A DNA stretch of 64,000 bases from Nesterenkonia sedimenti (lineage in GTDB: Bacteria > Actinomycetota > Actinomycetes > Actinomycetales > Micrococcaceae). This document shows positions 52,380 through 60,705 of this stretch, one piece after another; the stretch's first letter is position 1; the number at the start of each line of letters is the position of its first letter. The position numbers and the translations under genes were made by a program. The stretch is taken from the NCBI RefSeq assembly GCF_012641515.1, contig NZ_JABAHY010000011.1, forward strand, positions 1 to 64,000, given 5' to 3'. The notes under the pieces were generated by a model that was not told the origin of the DNA, made no database searches, and was given only the letters and a program-made list of their open reading frames with translations.

Positions 52380-52961
52380 ATGACTGTCACATATTGTGCT
52401 CCTGAGGATCTGCTTCAGGGCGACCCTTCTGCACCTCAAGTGCTCATCGATGTCCGCACACCAGCGGAATTCGAAGCTGCTCATATCAAGGGCTCACGAA
52501 ACCTGCCGCTGAATCTGCTCCAGAAGAACCCCTCCGCTGTGGCCTCCTCGCTGCCAGAGGAGGTCATGCTGCTCTGCCAATCTGGTGCGCGCAGCCAGCA
52601 GGCCGCACAGGCCCTGTCCCAAGCGGGGACTGACCGCCTCCACATGCTCAACGGCGGCATCAACGCCTATGTGCAGGCAGGCGGAGAGCTGATGCGGGGA
52701 ACCCAACGATGGGAGATGGAACGACAAGTCCGCATGGGAGCCGGGGTCCTGGTGGCTACGGGCATCCTCGCCAGCCACTTCGTCAGCCCGAAGTTGAAGT
52801 GGCTCTCCTTCGGCGTCGGCTCTGGGCTGATCTTCGCCGCAGCGACCAACACCTGCGGCATGTCCTACGCGCTGAGCCGGATGCCCTGGAACAGAACCGC
52901 AGCAGACCCCACCCTGGAGTCCGCGCTTCGGGATATTCCTGACATCACCGGCACACTGTGA
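52380..52961 (+). CDS. rhodanese with DUF2892 membrane tail
   Basis: A 193-residue protein. The N-terminal rhodanese domain has the catalytic Cys66 in LLCQSGARSQQAA and the LIDVRTPAEFEAAHIKGSRN start motif. The C-terminal part (about 120-193) is a DUF2892-type double membrane helix (GVGSGLIFAAATNTCGMSYA). The architecture resembles YgaP, a membrane-anchored sulfurtransferase. It would carry sulfane sulfur near the membrane beside the CstB-like enzyme and the exporter. AAAGG lies upstream of the ATG. Confidence 0.88.
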   Translation: MTVTYCAPEDLLQGDPSAPQVLIDVRTPAEFEAAHIKGSRNLPLNLLQKNPSAVASSLPEEVMLLCQSGARSQQAAQALSQAGTDRLHMLNGGINAYVQAGGELMRGTQRWEMERQVRMGAGVLVATGILASHFVSPKLKWLSFGVGSGLIFAAATNTCGMSYALSRMPWNRTAADPTLESALRDIPDITGTL

Positions 52962-52968
52962 GACCTCC

Positions 52969-53733
52969 ATGGAGCCTGTGACTGTAGTTATCGTCGGCCT
53001 AGCAGTGCTCATCGGTGTCTCATTGGGCCTGCTGGGTGGCGGCGGCTCCATCCTGGCGGTCCCGCTGTTGACTTATGTGGCCGGGATGGAGCCGCGGGAA
53101 GCAGTCGCGGGCTCACTGTTCGTAGTCGCTGTCACCTCAGCAGTGAGTCTGATCAGCCATGCACGCCGCGGCAACGTCCGGTGGAGGATCGGCGCGCTGT
53201 TCGGAACCGCCAGCATGTTCGGCGCCTTCGCCGGAGGACTGATCGGCAGCCGGATCCCTGGAACGGTGCTGATGATCGCCTTCGCGCTCATGATGCTTGT
53301 CACCGCAGCGGCCATGCTGCGCCGCCGGAAGGCCGTCCCTACATCCTCTCCGGGTGGGGAGCACTCCTCCCTGCGCAGGTGGCGCATCCTGGCCGACGGG
53401 CTGATCGTCGGCCTGGTGACGGGCATGGTGGGTGCAGGCGGCGGTTTCCTTGTAGTTCCCGCCTTGGCCTTGCTCGCCGGCCTGCCCATGTCCGCAGCAG
53501 TGGGCACCTCCCTGGTGGTGATCACCATGAAGTCAGTGGCCGGCCTAGGGGGCTACCTGACTGCCGTCACCCTGGATTGGCCGCTCATCCTACTGGTCAC
53601 TGGCGCAGCAGTCATCGGAGCACTGCTGGGATCACGGTTCACCAACCACATTCCGGAGACTGCTTTGCGCAAAGCCTTCGGGGTCTTTGTCCTGATCATG
53701 GGCGGGCTTGTACTCACCCTGGAACTCACCTAA
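52969..53733 (+). CDS. TauE/SafE-family sulfite-type exporter
   Basis: A 254-residue membrane protein of the TauE/SafE (DUF81) family. The repeated motif GVSLGLLGGGGSILAVPLL and its second copy GLVTGMVGAGGGFLVVPALA mark the two halves, with about eight helices. Family members export sulfite or other organosulfur anions. Its position after the persulfide-handling genes suggests removal of sulfite or thiosulfate. The start ATG 52969 lies seven bases after the preceding stop. S. aureus cst also carries tauE. Confidence 0.9.
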   Translation: MEPVTVVIVGLAVLIGVSLGLLGGGGSILAVPLLTYVAGMEPREAVAGSLFVVAVTSAVSLISHARRGNVRWRIGALFGTASMFGAFAGGLIGSRIPGTVLMIAFALMMLVTAAAMLRRRKAVPTSSPGGEHSSLRRWRILADGLIVGLVTGMVGAGGGFLVVPALALLAGLPMSAAVGTSLVVITMKSVAGLGGYLTAVTLDWPLILLVTGAAVIGALLGSRFTNHIPETALRKAFGVFVLIMGGLVLTLELT

Positions 53734-53750
53734 ACAGAAGGAACTTCATC

Positions 53751-54110
53751 ATGACGGCTGTCCATGCCCTGAACCAGCACACCTTCGCCAGCAGCATCCA
53801 CCAGGACGGCGTCGTCCTGGTGGACTTTTGGGCCGAGTGGTGCCGCCCGTGCCGCGCCTTCGCCCCGGTCTTCGAAGGTGCCGCTGCCGAACATCCTGAG
53901 ATCATGTTCGCCTCGGTGGACACCGAGGCCGAACCTGCCCTGGCCTCAGCTGCGAAGATCACCTCAGTACCTACACTGATGGCGTTCCGCGACGGCGTGT
54001 TGGTGTACTCACGGCCCGGCGCTCTGGCCCCGGCTGGTCTCCACGAACTTATCGAGTCCATCAAAGCCCTCGATATGAACGAAGTCCGGACCCAGCTCGC
54101 TTCCGGCTGA
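53751..54110 (+). CDS. trxA: thioredoxin
   Basis: A 119-residue thioredoxin. The active site WAEWCRPCRAFAP has Cys31 and Cys34 with Arg-Pro between them, a variant of the usual CGPC that should shift the redox potential. The rest is typical, including the cis-Pro in ITSVPTLMAFRDG. The ATG at 53751 is preceded by GAAGGA. In this operon it may release persulfide or resolve disulfides on the rhodaneses. Confidence 0.88.
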   Translation: MTAVHALNQHTFASSIHQDGVVLVDFWAEWCRPCRAFAPVFEGAAAEHPEIMFASVDTEAEPALASAAKITSVPTLMAFRDGVLVYSRPGALAPAGLHELIESIKALDMNEVRTQLASG

Positions 54111-54185
54111 CCCCGCCCTGCAGAATCATGGGACTATCATTCGTCGTATCCTCATTCTCTGATCCAAGGCACCGGAAGGACCCAC

Positions 54186-54464
54186 ATGCGTAACGCAGAC
54201 GCGGAGACTCAGCGCAAGATCCTTAACAGGCTCAAACGTGCCCGAGGTCAGCTGGACTCGGTCATCAATTCGGTGGAGAACAACGGCTCATGCCGCGAGG
54301 TCGTCACCCAGTTGGCCGCGGTCTCCACAGCTCTTGATCGTGCTGGCTTCATGATCATCTCCGGCGCCATGCAGTACTGCATCACAGACCCAAAATCGGC
54401 AGCCGAAGACGAAGACGGCCTCACCGTGGAGGAACTCGAGAAACTCTTCCTCACCCTCTCATGA
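54186..54464 (+). CDS. cstR: CstR-like persulfide-sensing repressor
   Basis: A 92-residue all-helical regulator of the CsoR/RcnR/CstR (DUF156) family. The N-terminal segment ILNRLKRARGQLDSVINSVE is the DNA-binding/tetramer helix. The sensing cysteines are Cys36 (NGSCREVV) and Cys65 (AMQYC). The His four residues before the second Cys in copper-sensing CsoR is Ala here, which points to the per-sulfide-sensing CstR type. GGAAGGA precedes the ATG. The gene ends the operon downstream of two matching operators; the usual order has the regulator first or divergent. Confidence 0.88.
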   Translation: MRNADAETQRKILNRLKRARGQLDSVINSVENNGSCREVVTQLAAVSTALDRAGFMIISGAMQYCITDPKSAAEDEDGLTVEELEKLFLTLS

Positions 54465-54498
54465 CACAAACCGGTCCAAGCCTTGAAGGGAACGCATT

Positions 54499-54789
54499 TC
54501 ATTGAAACCGCTCAATGATAGTGCTGATAGCAGCTGAGAGTCCTGAGGCAGGGTCCCACACCGCTTCGTAGAAGATTTCTACGTCCAATCCGGCGTCGGT
54601 CACGCGGCGCGGCGTTGCATTGCTGACACGGGATGCGGGCAGCAAGGCGGCCCCGAGTCCGAGCGTGGACCATTCTTCCAGCAATTGATAGCTCATGGCC
54701 TGTCCGGGATACATTCGCATCGGTAGGCCGCGGCTTGCGAAGAGGTCTTTGGTGAAGGTGGTCAGTCCGCAAGCGTCGGATACAAGGAT
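54499..54789 (-). pseudogene. LysR-family regulator, C-terminal fragment
   Basis: About 97 codons of a LysR-type effector-binding domain (SDACGLTTFTKDLFASRGLP, YPGQAMSYQLLEEWSTLGLG) end at a stop at 54499. The frame runs into an IS3-family end at 54790, so the helix-turn-helix half is lost. The fragment is a CysB/Cbl-like type of effector domain, but the target is unknown. Confidence 0.7.
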
Positions 54790-55190
54790 TGAACCGTACT
54801 GGGTGTTGTTCCGTCCTACCCGTTCAAGGAGGATTGAACTATGACCACCCACCAGAAGCCTTACCCTGCTGAGTTCCGGGACCGGGCGCTGCGGATGATG
54901 GAAGACCACCGCCGCATCGAGAATTCATCAATTTGGGGTGCTGCCCAGGCGGTCGGTGAGAAGCTTGGCGTCTCTGCCCACACGCTGAATAACTGGTTCA
55001 AACAAGCCCGTCGTGATGCCGGTGAGGCAGCTGGGATGAGCACCGATGAGATCGAGGAGCTGCGCCGGTTGCGCAGAGAAAACAAGGAACTCAAGCGTGC
55101 TAACGAGATTCTGAAGTCTGCTTCAGCGTTTTTCGCCAAGGAGCTCGACCGTCCCACGACGAGATGATCCAAACACTTCATCCGCGTAAC
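54790..55190 (+). mobile_element. IS3-family element, truncated (IRL and orfA only)
   Basis: The left terminal repeat begins TGAACCGTACTGGGTGTTGT at 54790, exactly where the LysR gene is cut. An intact orfA follows. The expected orfB starts ATGATCC at 55163 but its frame leaves IS3-like sequence within a few codons. No right terminal repeat is seen. The element lost its 3' part in a junction with a serine recombinase remnant between about 55167 and 55190. Confidence 0.7.
54841..55167 (+). CDS. IS3-family transposase OrfA
   Basis: A 108-residue OrfA: helix-turn-helix of IS3/IS911 type (AVGEKLGVSAHTLNNWFKQA) followed by a leucine-zipper-like coiled coil (ELRRLRRENKELKRANEILK). It binds the element ends with OrfB to form the transposase. 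OrfB, the DDE nuclease, is missing, so no transposition from this copy is expected. AGGAGG lies seven bases upstream of the ATG. The frame is intact and could still be expressed. Confidence 0.85.
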   Translation: MTTHQKPYPAEFRDRALRMMEDHRRIENSSIWGAAQAVGEKLGVSAHTLNNWFKQARRDAGEAAGMSTDEIEELRRLRRENKELKRANEILKSASAFFAKELDRPTTR

Positions 55191-55440
55191 CATGGAATTC
55201 CTCCGCGACATCCAGGACCTCTACATGCACGCCCAAGACGAAGTCCGACGCCGCCTCAACCAAGCCATCTTCACCCGCATCTTCATCCGAGAAGACGAAG
55301 TAGTCGACGTCGAGATCGCCGAGCCGTTCAAGGACCTACTCGCTGCTCAGAGCGCCTACAACAGCTGGCGCGGCACTCAGGCCAAGACCCAACACCAAGA
55401 CAACCGGCCACAGCCGAAGATCTACCTCCAGCACGAAACA
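55168..55440 (+). pseudogene. serine site-specific recombinase, C-terminal fragment
   Basis: The frame, open from 55168, encodes EFLRDIQDLYMHAQDEVRRR, LNQAIFTRIFIREDEVV and AEPFKDLLAAQ, the C-terminal region of large serine recombinases/integrases. The catalytic N-terminal domain is absent. The exact end of the original gene is uncertain; the frame passes through a terminator and into the tRNA-Leu antisense. Loss of the 5' part coincides with the IS3 junction. It suggests a decayed integrated element beside the tRNA. Confidence 0.6.
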
Positions 55441-55445
55441 GAAAA

Positions 55446-55471
55446 GGGAGCCTCCAACCGGGCAGGCTCCC
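55446..55471. terminator. bidirectional rho-independent terminator
   Basis: GGGAGCCT (55446-55453) pairs perfectly with AGGCTCCC (55464-55471) around a 10-base loop. AAAA precedes and CTCTTCGTT follows, so it can act on both strands. Confidence 0.7.
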
Positions 55472-55549
55472 TCTTCGTTCAACTGCTCTCAGCCAACTCG
55501 CCTGCTAATGCAGACCTATTGGTTCGTGTTAGTTCGAACACGTACCATC

Positions 55550-55633
<84 letters not shown>

Positions 55634-55832
55634 GAACTGGCCCTCTGCGGGGCCTCGCCCCGGCAGTGCCAGCGCACTATTCTACAGCGCTCACCAGGTG
55701 CCCGTGATTCCGAGGTCTCCAGGCACTAGAAAATTCGATGCAACTTATCGGGCCCGGGCTGCGACTCATGGCTGTCCACACGATGTGGCCACACAGGCGG
55801 CATCGGCATCGAGTTATGAATCGGAGACCGTG

Positions 55833-56012
55833 ATGAGCGCAATCACCACACGCCCCGCCCCGAAACTGATGGCCGCCCTGTCCATTGTCGGACTGGTGGC
55901 ACTGACTGCCTGCGACGACTCACCGGAGACCCCAGGCGAACACCTCGATGAGGTCCTGGAGAACTCCGATGAGGCCGTCGACGCCATTATTGACGACATC
56001 AACAACGGCTAA
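55833..56012 (+). CDS. small putative lipoprotein
   Basis: A 59-residue protein with a short positive N-terminus, a hydrophobic stretch and a lipobox LTAC (KLMAALSIVGLVALTAC), followed by a very acidic tail rich in Asp and Glu (CDDSPETPGEHLDEVLENSD). GGAG lies seven bases before the ATG at 55833. After lipid attachment only about 25 residues would be exposed. The function is unknown; no neighbour suggests one. The ORF is too short to be certain, but the lipobox and ribosome binding site favour a real gene. Confidence 0.55.
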   Translation: MSAITTRPAPKLMAALSIVGLVALTACDDSPETPGEHLDEVLENSDEAVDAIIDDINNG

Positions 56013-56040
56013 GCCCTGGTCCGAGCTGCGGGAGAGGGGG

Positions 56041-56511
56041 TTATGCGCCCAGCTTGTCCCGCAGCCGGGCCACATGCCCGGTGGCCTTCACGTTGTACTG
56101 GGCCAGCTCCACAGTGCCGTCCTCGCCGACCACAACGGTGGAGCGAATCAGCCCCTCGTAGACCTTGCCGTAGTTCTTCTTCTCGCCCCAGGCGCCGTAG
56201 CTCTCAGCCACTGCATGATCCTCATCCGAGAGCAGCGGGAAAGTCAGGCCCTGATTATCGGTGAACTTCTCCAGGGCCGAGACCGGATCAGGGGAGATGC
56301 CCAGAACCTGGTAGCCGGCAGCCTGCAGCGAATCCAGCGAATCGCGGAAATCGCAGGCCTGAGTGGTGCAGCCGGGAGTTGAGGCCTTGGGGTAGAAGTA
56401 GACGATCACCTTGGACTTGCCCCGGAAATCAGCCAGCGAGACAGTGCTGCCGTCATGAGCGGTGAGGGTGAAATCGGGGGCTGTCTGACCTGGTTCCAGA
56501 CGGTTGGTCAT
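56041..56511 (-). CDS. bcp: peroxiredoxin (BCP/PrxQ type)
   Basis: A 156-residue thiol peroxidase. The peroxidatic Cys48 and resolving Cys53 (ASTPGCTTQACDFRD) have the five-residue spacing of BCP/PrxQ, with the opening APDFTLTAHDGSTVSLADF and later GISPDPVSALEKF. It reduces hydrogen and organic peroxides with thioredoxin as reductant. AGGAG lies eight bases before ATG 56511; a longer in-frame start reaches into the upstream promoter and lacks a site. Confidence 0.94.
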   Translation of the reverse strand: MTNRLEPGQTAPDFTLTAHDGSTVSLADFRGKSKVIVYFYPKASTPGCTTQACDFRDSLDSLQAAGYQVLGISPDPVSALEKFTDNQGLTFPLLSDEDHAVAESYGAWGEKKNYGKVYEGLIRSTVVVGEDGTVELAQYNVKATGHVARLRDKLGA

Positions 56512-56597
56512 AGTGAAGACTCCTGAAGTATCGCGAGAGTAAATTCGGTACCCCGCCACTTTATCTGCGCGTGATCTATGACCCCTAGACTGTGACC

Positions 56598-57122
56598 GTG
56601 GTCATCCAAACAGAGCGCGGTCAGGCCGAGGAGCAGATCGTTGCTGCCCTGCGTGCCGTCTTCGACGCCTCCGTGATGAACTTCGGCTCATACAACCTGC
56701 TCTTTGCCACCAATGAACCCGGCGCCCAGCCGGGTGAAACAGTGGGGGAGGGCAGCCTGTCAGAGGGCCCCTCCGCACAGGAAGAAGTTCAACAGGCCAC
56801 TCATCTGTTGGTGGGATATCGCCGGGAACCTGCCGAAATGGTCCTCTGCCCGGTGGACCTCAATACTGTGCTGCCGCCAAACAACGACGACGACGCAGTC
56901 GCGCCCAAGGTTCCGGTGCTGGTGAATATGACCAATCTGGCCGGCATGGCCGCTCAGGGGTCATCAGTTGAGATTGCGCTGTCCACCGGCCGCCGGGTGA
57001 AGCTGGATATCCAGCCGGAGGTGGTGTTTGAGCAGACACCCCAGACCCCGTTGCATCAGGGGCTGGATGTGGAAGATTTCTACAGTTTCTTAGATCACTT
57101 CATGGATACTGTAGAACGATAA
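56598..57122 (+). CDS. hypothetical protein
   Basis: A 174-residue soluble protein I do not recognise. It begins VVIQTERGQAEEQIVAALRA and has an acidic, Gly-rich linker, a segment LVGYRREPAEMVLCPVDLNT, and an end EDFYSFLDHFMDTVER. No membrane or signal segment is evident. TAGACT (56586-56591) lies six bases before GTG 56598, a leaderless start, whereas the earlier GTG at 56592 would leave no space. It is convergent with the tRNA-Lys gene. Confidence 0.65.
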   Translation: MVIQTERGQAEEQIVAALRAVFDASVMNFGSYNLLFATNEPGAQPGETVGEGSLSEGPSAQEEVQQATHLLVGYRREPAEMVLCPVDLNTVLPPNNDDDAVAPKVPVLVNMTNLAGMAAQGSSVEIALSTGRRVKLDIQPEVVFEQTPQTPLHQGLDVEDFYSFLDHFMDTVER

Positions 57123-57135
57123 AGCAGTTGAAAGT

Positions 57136-57208
57136 GGGCCGCCCGGGACTCGAACCCGGAACCTGCAGATTAAGAGTCTGATGCTCTGCCAGTTGAGCTA
57201 GCGGCCCT
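57136..57208 (-). tRNA. tRNA-Lys (anticodon CTT)
   Basis: On the minus strand GGGCCGC (5' at 57208) pairs with GCGGCCC. The D-arm TAGCTCAACTGGCAGAGC, an anticodon loop ACTCTTAAT with anticodon CTT, and the T-arm GGTTCGAGTCC are present. CCA is not encoded in full. Confidence 0.93.
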
Positions 57209-57521
57209 TGGTAAATCACTGCGATCTGTGCCCTCAGAACTCTCAGGGCAACGACAGAAAAGCCTAACAGCACTTCTGCCTAGCTGCCAAATCGAAATGA
57301 CTGTGACCTTCGCCCTACTGGGGCGAGGGCGTCGTCGTTCTCTATTAAAGACCACCGCGCAGGGTGCCGAAAAGCCCGAAAATACTCAGTCGGCAGGGGT
57401 TCCTGCTGGGGGAGTGTTTAGCGGATAATAGGTGGGATTCGCGATCATCGGCTTCGGCACGGTATTGTGTACCGGTTCATGCGTACGCCTGCCCGCAGGT
57501 GTTAGCAGGATCAGATACCTC
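57209..57521. other. non-coding gap between tRNA genes
   Basis: A 313-bp stretch without a convincing gene. It contains a small GC stem (GCCCT-act-GGGGC near 57313-57325) and presumably the promoters of both divergent tRNAs. I see no further structure. Confidence 0.4.
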
Positions 57522-57595
<74 letters not shown>

Positions 57596-57644
57596 CAGTG
57601 TCAGATGGCCGTATTCAAAAACGAGCAGTATCAGGAGCCCATAC

Positions 57645-59045
57645 GTGGTCAAGAGCACCGTCGAAGAACTGAACCCGACTCGAGTAAAGCTCACTGTCGA
57701 GGTGTCCAGCGAGGAACTCGAGCCCAAGATCAAGGCGGCATATAAGTCCATCGCCAACCAGGTTCAGATCCCCGGCTTCCGTAAGGGCAAGGTCCCCGCG
57801 CCGATCATCGACCAGCGGTTCGGCCGCGAAGCCGTGATCCAGCAGGCCATCAACGACGGACTCCAGGAGTTCTACCAGCTGGGTCTGGCAGAGGCTGAGA
57901 TCAGCCCGCTGTCCCGCCCCGAGGTTGAGGTCGAGGAGATCCCCGACACCAAGACCAACGAAGGTGTCCTGAAGTTCTCCGGCGAGCTGGACATCAAGCC
58001 CACCGTTGAGCTGCCCGACTACTCCGGCCTTGAGGTCGAGATCGGTGTGCACGAGGCCGACGACGCCGCCGTGCAGGAGGAGCTGGACGCCCTGCGCTCC
58101 CGCTTCGGCACCCTCAAGGAGGTCGAGCGCCCCGCCGCCAACGATGACTTCGTCACCATTGACCTCGTCGCCACCATTGACGAGGACGAGGTCGACAACG
58201 CCACCGGCCTGAGCTACCAGGTCGGCGCAGGCACCATGCTCGACGGTCTGGACGAGGCACTTGAAGGCCTCTCCGCAGGTGAGGACGCCACCTTCAACAC
58301 CACCCTGGCCGGCGGCGAGCACTCCGGCGAAGAGGCCACGGTAAAGGTCACCCTCACCGCGGTGAAGGAGCGCGAGCTGCCCGAGGCAGACGATGACTTC
58401 GCTCAGATGGCCTCCGAGTTCGACACCATCGAGGAGCTCAAGGATGACCTCCGGGAGAAGGCTGAGGCCGGCCTCCTGGAGAAGCAGGGCGTTGAGGCCC
58501 GCGACAAGGTCCTGGAGAAGCTGATGGGTCTGGTCGAGGTCCCGGTTCCTGAGTCCGTGGTCGAAGAGCAGATCGAGCAGCACTTCACCTCCCAGGGCCA
58601 CCAGGCCGGCGACTCCCACGACACTGAGGAACACCGCGCCGAGATCCGCGAGCAGACCAAAGAGGCCTTCCGCAACGAGATCGTCCTGGACCTCATCGCT
58701 GAGAAGGAAGAAGTCAGCGTTGAGCAGGCCGAGATCATCGAGTACATCGTCGCCACTGCCCAGCAGTACGGCATGGAGCCCAACCAGTTCGCCCAGATGC
58801 TGGACCAGGCCGGCCAGGTGCCCATGATCATGGGCGAGGTCCGCCGTCGCAAGGCTCTGGCCAAGGTTCTGGAGCTGGCCACCGTCAAGGACACCGAGGG
58901 CAACGAGGTTGACCTCACCGATTTCGTCACCCCGCCCTCCGAGGGTGAGGAAGACGGCGACGCCGAGGCTCCTGAGTCCGCTGACCTCCCGGCAGAGGCC
59001 GAGGAGACTGCCGATGAGGCCGAGGAAAACTCCGAGACCAAGTAA
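57645..59045 (+). CDS. tig: trigger factor
   Basis: A 466-residue ribosome-associated chaperone with peptidyl-prolyl isomerase activity. The ribosome-binding signature GFRKGKVP is at residues 44-51, the FKBP-like domain lies around 150-240, and the C-terminal arms are charged helices, with an acidic tail ([20 protein letters not shown]). The GTG at 57645 has AGGAG eight bases upstream and gives the usual N-terminus ([15 protein letters not shown]). A strong hairpin follows the stop. Confidence 0.95.
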   Translation: MVKSTVEELNPTRVKLTVEVSSEELEPKIKAAYKSIANQVQIPGFRKGKVPAPIIDQRFGREAVIQQAINDGLQEFYQLGLAEAEISPLSRPEVEVEEIPDTKTNEGVLKFSGELDIKPTVELPDYSGLEVEIGVHEADDAAVQEELDALRSRFGTLKEVERPAANDDFVTIDLVATIDEDEVDNATGLSYQVGAGTMLDGLDEALEGLSAGEDATFNTTLAGGEHSGEEATVKVTLTAVKERELPEADDDFAQMASEFDTIEELKDDLREKAEAGLLEKQGVEARDKVLEKLMGLVEVPVPESVVEEQIEQHFTSQGHQAGDSHDTEEHRAEIREQTKEAFRNEIVLDLIAEKEEVSVEQAEIIEYIVATAQQYGMEPNQFAQMLDQAGQVPMIMGEVRRRKALAKVLELATVKDTEGNEVDLTDFVTPPSEGEEDGDAEAPESADLPAEAEETADEAEENSETK

Positions 59046-59061
59046 GCAGGTCTTAGCGCAG

Positions 59062-59094
59062 AGAACCCCGTTCATCCCTGATGGACGGGGTTCT
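59062..59094 (+). terminator. stem-loop after tig
   Basis: AGAACCCCGTTCATC (59062-59076) pairs with GATGGACGGGGTTCT (59080-59094), 15 pairs including one wobble, with a CCT loop. No long U-tract follows, so termination may be partial. Confidence 0.65.
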
Positions 59095-59137
59095 GGCATT
59101 AACAGAGTCATGAGCCATGAGCGAAGCGAGGTGGCGA

Positions 59138-59201
59138 CTTCAGGTGTGAAGCTCGGCAAAGCCTTGCCGAGCGAGAGCGGCCGCGACATGTGCGCGGCCG
59201 C
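59138..59201 (+). other. three tandem hairpins before clpP1
   Basis: Three perfect stem-loops in a row: CTTCA-ggtg-TGAAG (59138-59151), GCTCGGCAA-agcc-TTGCCGAGC (59151-59172) and GCGGCCGCG-acatgtg-CGCGGCCGC (59177-59201). They lie in the 263-bp gap between tig and clpP1, after the tig terminator and 108 bases before the clpP1 start. Candidates are a mobile palindromic element or a structured leader. Nothing else coding is seen in the gap. Confidence 0.55.
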
Positions 59202-59308
59202 GGGAGGACTCTGCCCCCCGCGAACAGTGGGCCAGCCGGCGCCCCGATGTCGGCTGTCTCCAGTAATGTCGTAGCAGACGAACCCGTCATAGACGTATGG
59301 AGGAACTG

Positions 59309-59917
59309 ATGTCTGAGCAGCTGCCCACGGCCTCAAGCGTGGACCCGGCATCCCAGGAGAACTACATCTACAACCGGCTCCTCAAGGAGCGGATCATCTG
59401 GCTGGGCTCTGAGGTGCGTGACGATAACGCCAACACCATCTGCTCCCAGATGCTGCTGCTCTCCGCCGAGGACCCCGAGCGCGATATCTACCTGTACATC
59501 AACTCCCCGGGCGGTTCGGTCACCGCCGGCATGGCGATCTACGACACCATGCAGTTCATCCCCAATGACGTGGTCACCGTGGCCACCGGCTTGGCCGCTT
59601 CCATGGGGCAGTTCTTGCTCTCCTCCGGCACCCCGGGTAAGCGTTTCGCCACCCCGCACGCCCGCATCCTGATGCACCAGCCCTCCGGCGGCATCGGCGG
59701 TACTGAGTCCGATGTGCGCATCCAGGCCGACCTCATCCAGCAGATGAAGAAGGTCATGGCTGAGCTGACCGCCGAACAGACCGGGCAGTCGGTGGAGACC
59801 ATCCTGGAGGACAACGCCCGCGATAAGTGGTTCACCGCAGAAGAGGGCCTGGAGTACGGCTTCTTCGACAAGATCGCCCAGCGCTCCTCGACCGTCTCCG
59901 GTGGCGGCGGAGTCTGA
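59309..59917 (+). CDS. clpP1: ATP-dependent Clp protease proteolytic subunit 1
   Basis: A 202-residue serine protease subunit. The catalytic Ser98 is in [11 protein letters not shown] and His123 in MHQPSGG, with the family segment [20 protein letters not shown]. It assembles with ClpP2 into the mixed tetradecamer typical of actinobacteria and works with ClpX or ClpC. GGAGGA lies upstream of ATG 59309; ATG 59297 is a weaker alternative. The upstream hairpins may affect its expression. Confidence 0.96.
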   Translation: MSEQLPTASSVDPASQENYIYNRLLKERIIWLGSEVRDDNANTICSQMLLLSAEDPERDIYLYINSPGGSVTAGMAIYDTMQFIPNDVVTVATGLAASMGQFLLSSGTPGKRFATPHARILMHQPSGGIGGTESDVRIQADLIQQMKKVMAELTAEQTGQSVETILEDNARDKWFTAEEGLEYGFFDKIAQRSSTVSGGGGV

Positions 59918-59963
59918 GGAAACGACGACGACGGCTTAGATTCAGCAGACTTTAGGAGCTTTT

Positions 59964-60620
59964 ATGAACTTCGACCTCAATAAGACCCCGCAGGCCGTCC
60001 CGGCCGCCGGTGGTGTGGAGTCCCGCTACATCCTGCCCCAGTTCGAGGAGCGCACCCCCTACGGCTTCAAGCGTCAGGACCCCTACGCGAAGCTGTTCGA
60101 GGAGCGGATCGTCTTCCTGGGCTCCCAGGTTGATGACGCCTCCGCCGATGACATCATGGCCCAGCTGCTGGTGCTTGAGTCCATGGACTCCGAGCGGGAC
60201 ATCACCCTCTACATCAACTCCCCGGGTGGTTCCTTCACCGCGATGACCGCCATCTACGACACCATGCAGTACATCCGCCCGCATGTGCAGACTGTCTGCC
60301 TGGGTCAGGCTGCCTCCGCAGCCGCGGTCCTGCTGGCTGCCGGCACACCCGGTAAGCGCTTCGCCCTGCCCAACGCCCGTGTGCTGATCCACCAGCCGGC
60401 AATGGGCGGCTCCCGTGGTACTGCCACCGATCTGGCCATTCAGGCAGACGAGATCCGCCGGATCCGTACTTGGATGGAAGAGGTGCTGGCCCAGCACACC
60501 GATAAGTCCGCCTCCCAGGTCAGCGAGGACATCGACCGGGACAAGTTCCTCTCCGCCGAGCAGTCGAAGGAATACGGCCTCGTCGACGAGGTCCTCTCCT
60601 CCCGCAAGCTTCCGGTGTGA
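59964..60620 (+). CDS. clpP2: ATP-dependent Clp protease proteolytic subunit 2
   Basis: A 218-residue ClpP paralogue of ClpP1. Catalytic Ser118 is in [14 protein letters not shown] and His143 in IHQPAMGG, with [20 protein letters not shown]. It is longer at the N-terminus ([19 protein letters not shown]), as in actinobacterial ClpP2, and follows clpP1 by 46 bp. AGGAG precedes the ATG. The two are probably coexpressed, since active enzyme needs both. Confidence 0.96.
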   Translation: MNFDLNKTPQAVPAAGGVESRYILPQFEERTPYGFKRQDPYAKLFEERIVFLGSQVDDASADDIMAQLLVLESMDSERDITLYINSPGGSFTAMTAIYDTMQYIRPHVQTVCLGQAASAAAVLLAAGTPGKRFALPNARVLIHQPAMGGSRGTATDLAIQADEIRRIRTWMEEVLAQHTDKSASQVSEDIDRDKFLSAEQSKEYGLVDEVLSSRKLPV

Positions 60621-60705
60621 GTTGGTACCTGGCCGTGTCCCCCGGGTGGCGTAGCCTTGGATAAGTCCTAAAGAAAGATCTCCACAGCACGAGGGGTGCC
60701 CGACT

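Noticed and set aside
54791-54909. N-terminal extension of the LysR fragment
   Set aside because: The frame beyond 54789 lies in the IS3 terminal repeat and orfA antisense, so it is not part of the original regulator.
55163-55508. Apparent orfB of the IS3 element
   Set aside because: After the first few codons the frame is proline/histidine/arginine-rich nonsense and lacks any DDE motif; another frame there encodes a recognisable recombinase tail.
57615-59351. Long open frame antisense to trigger factor (578 codons)
   Set aside because: It mirrors the codon bias of tig on the opposite strand, is rich in Leu, Gly and Val without any domain, and has no ribosome binding site. High-GC genes commonly leave such antisense frames open.
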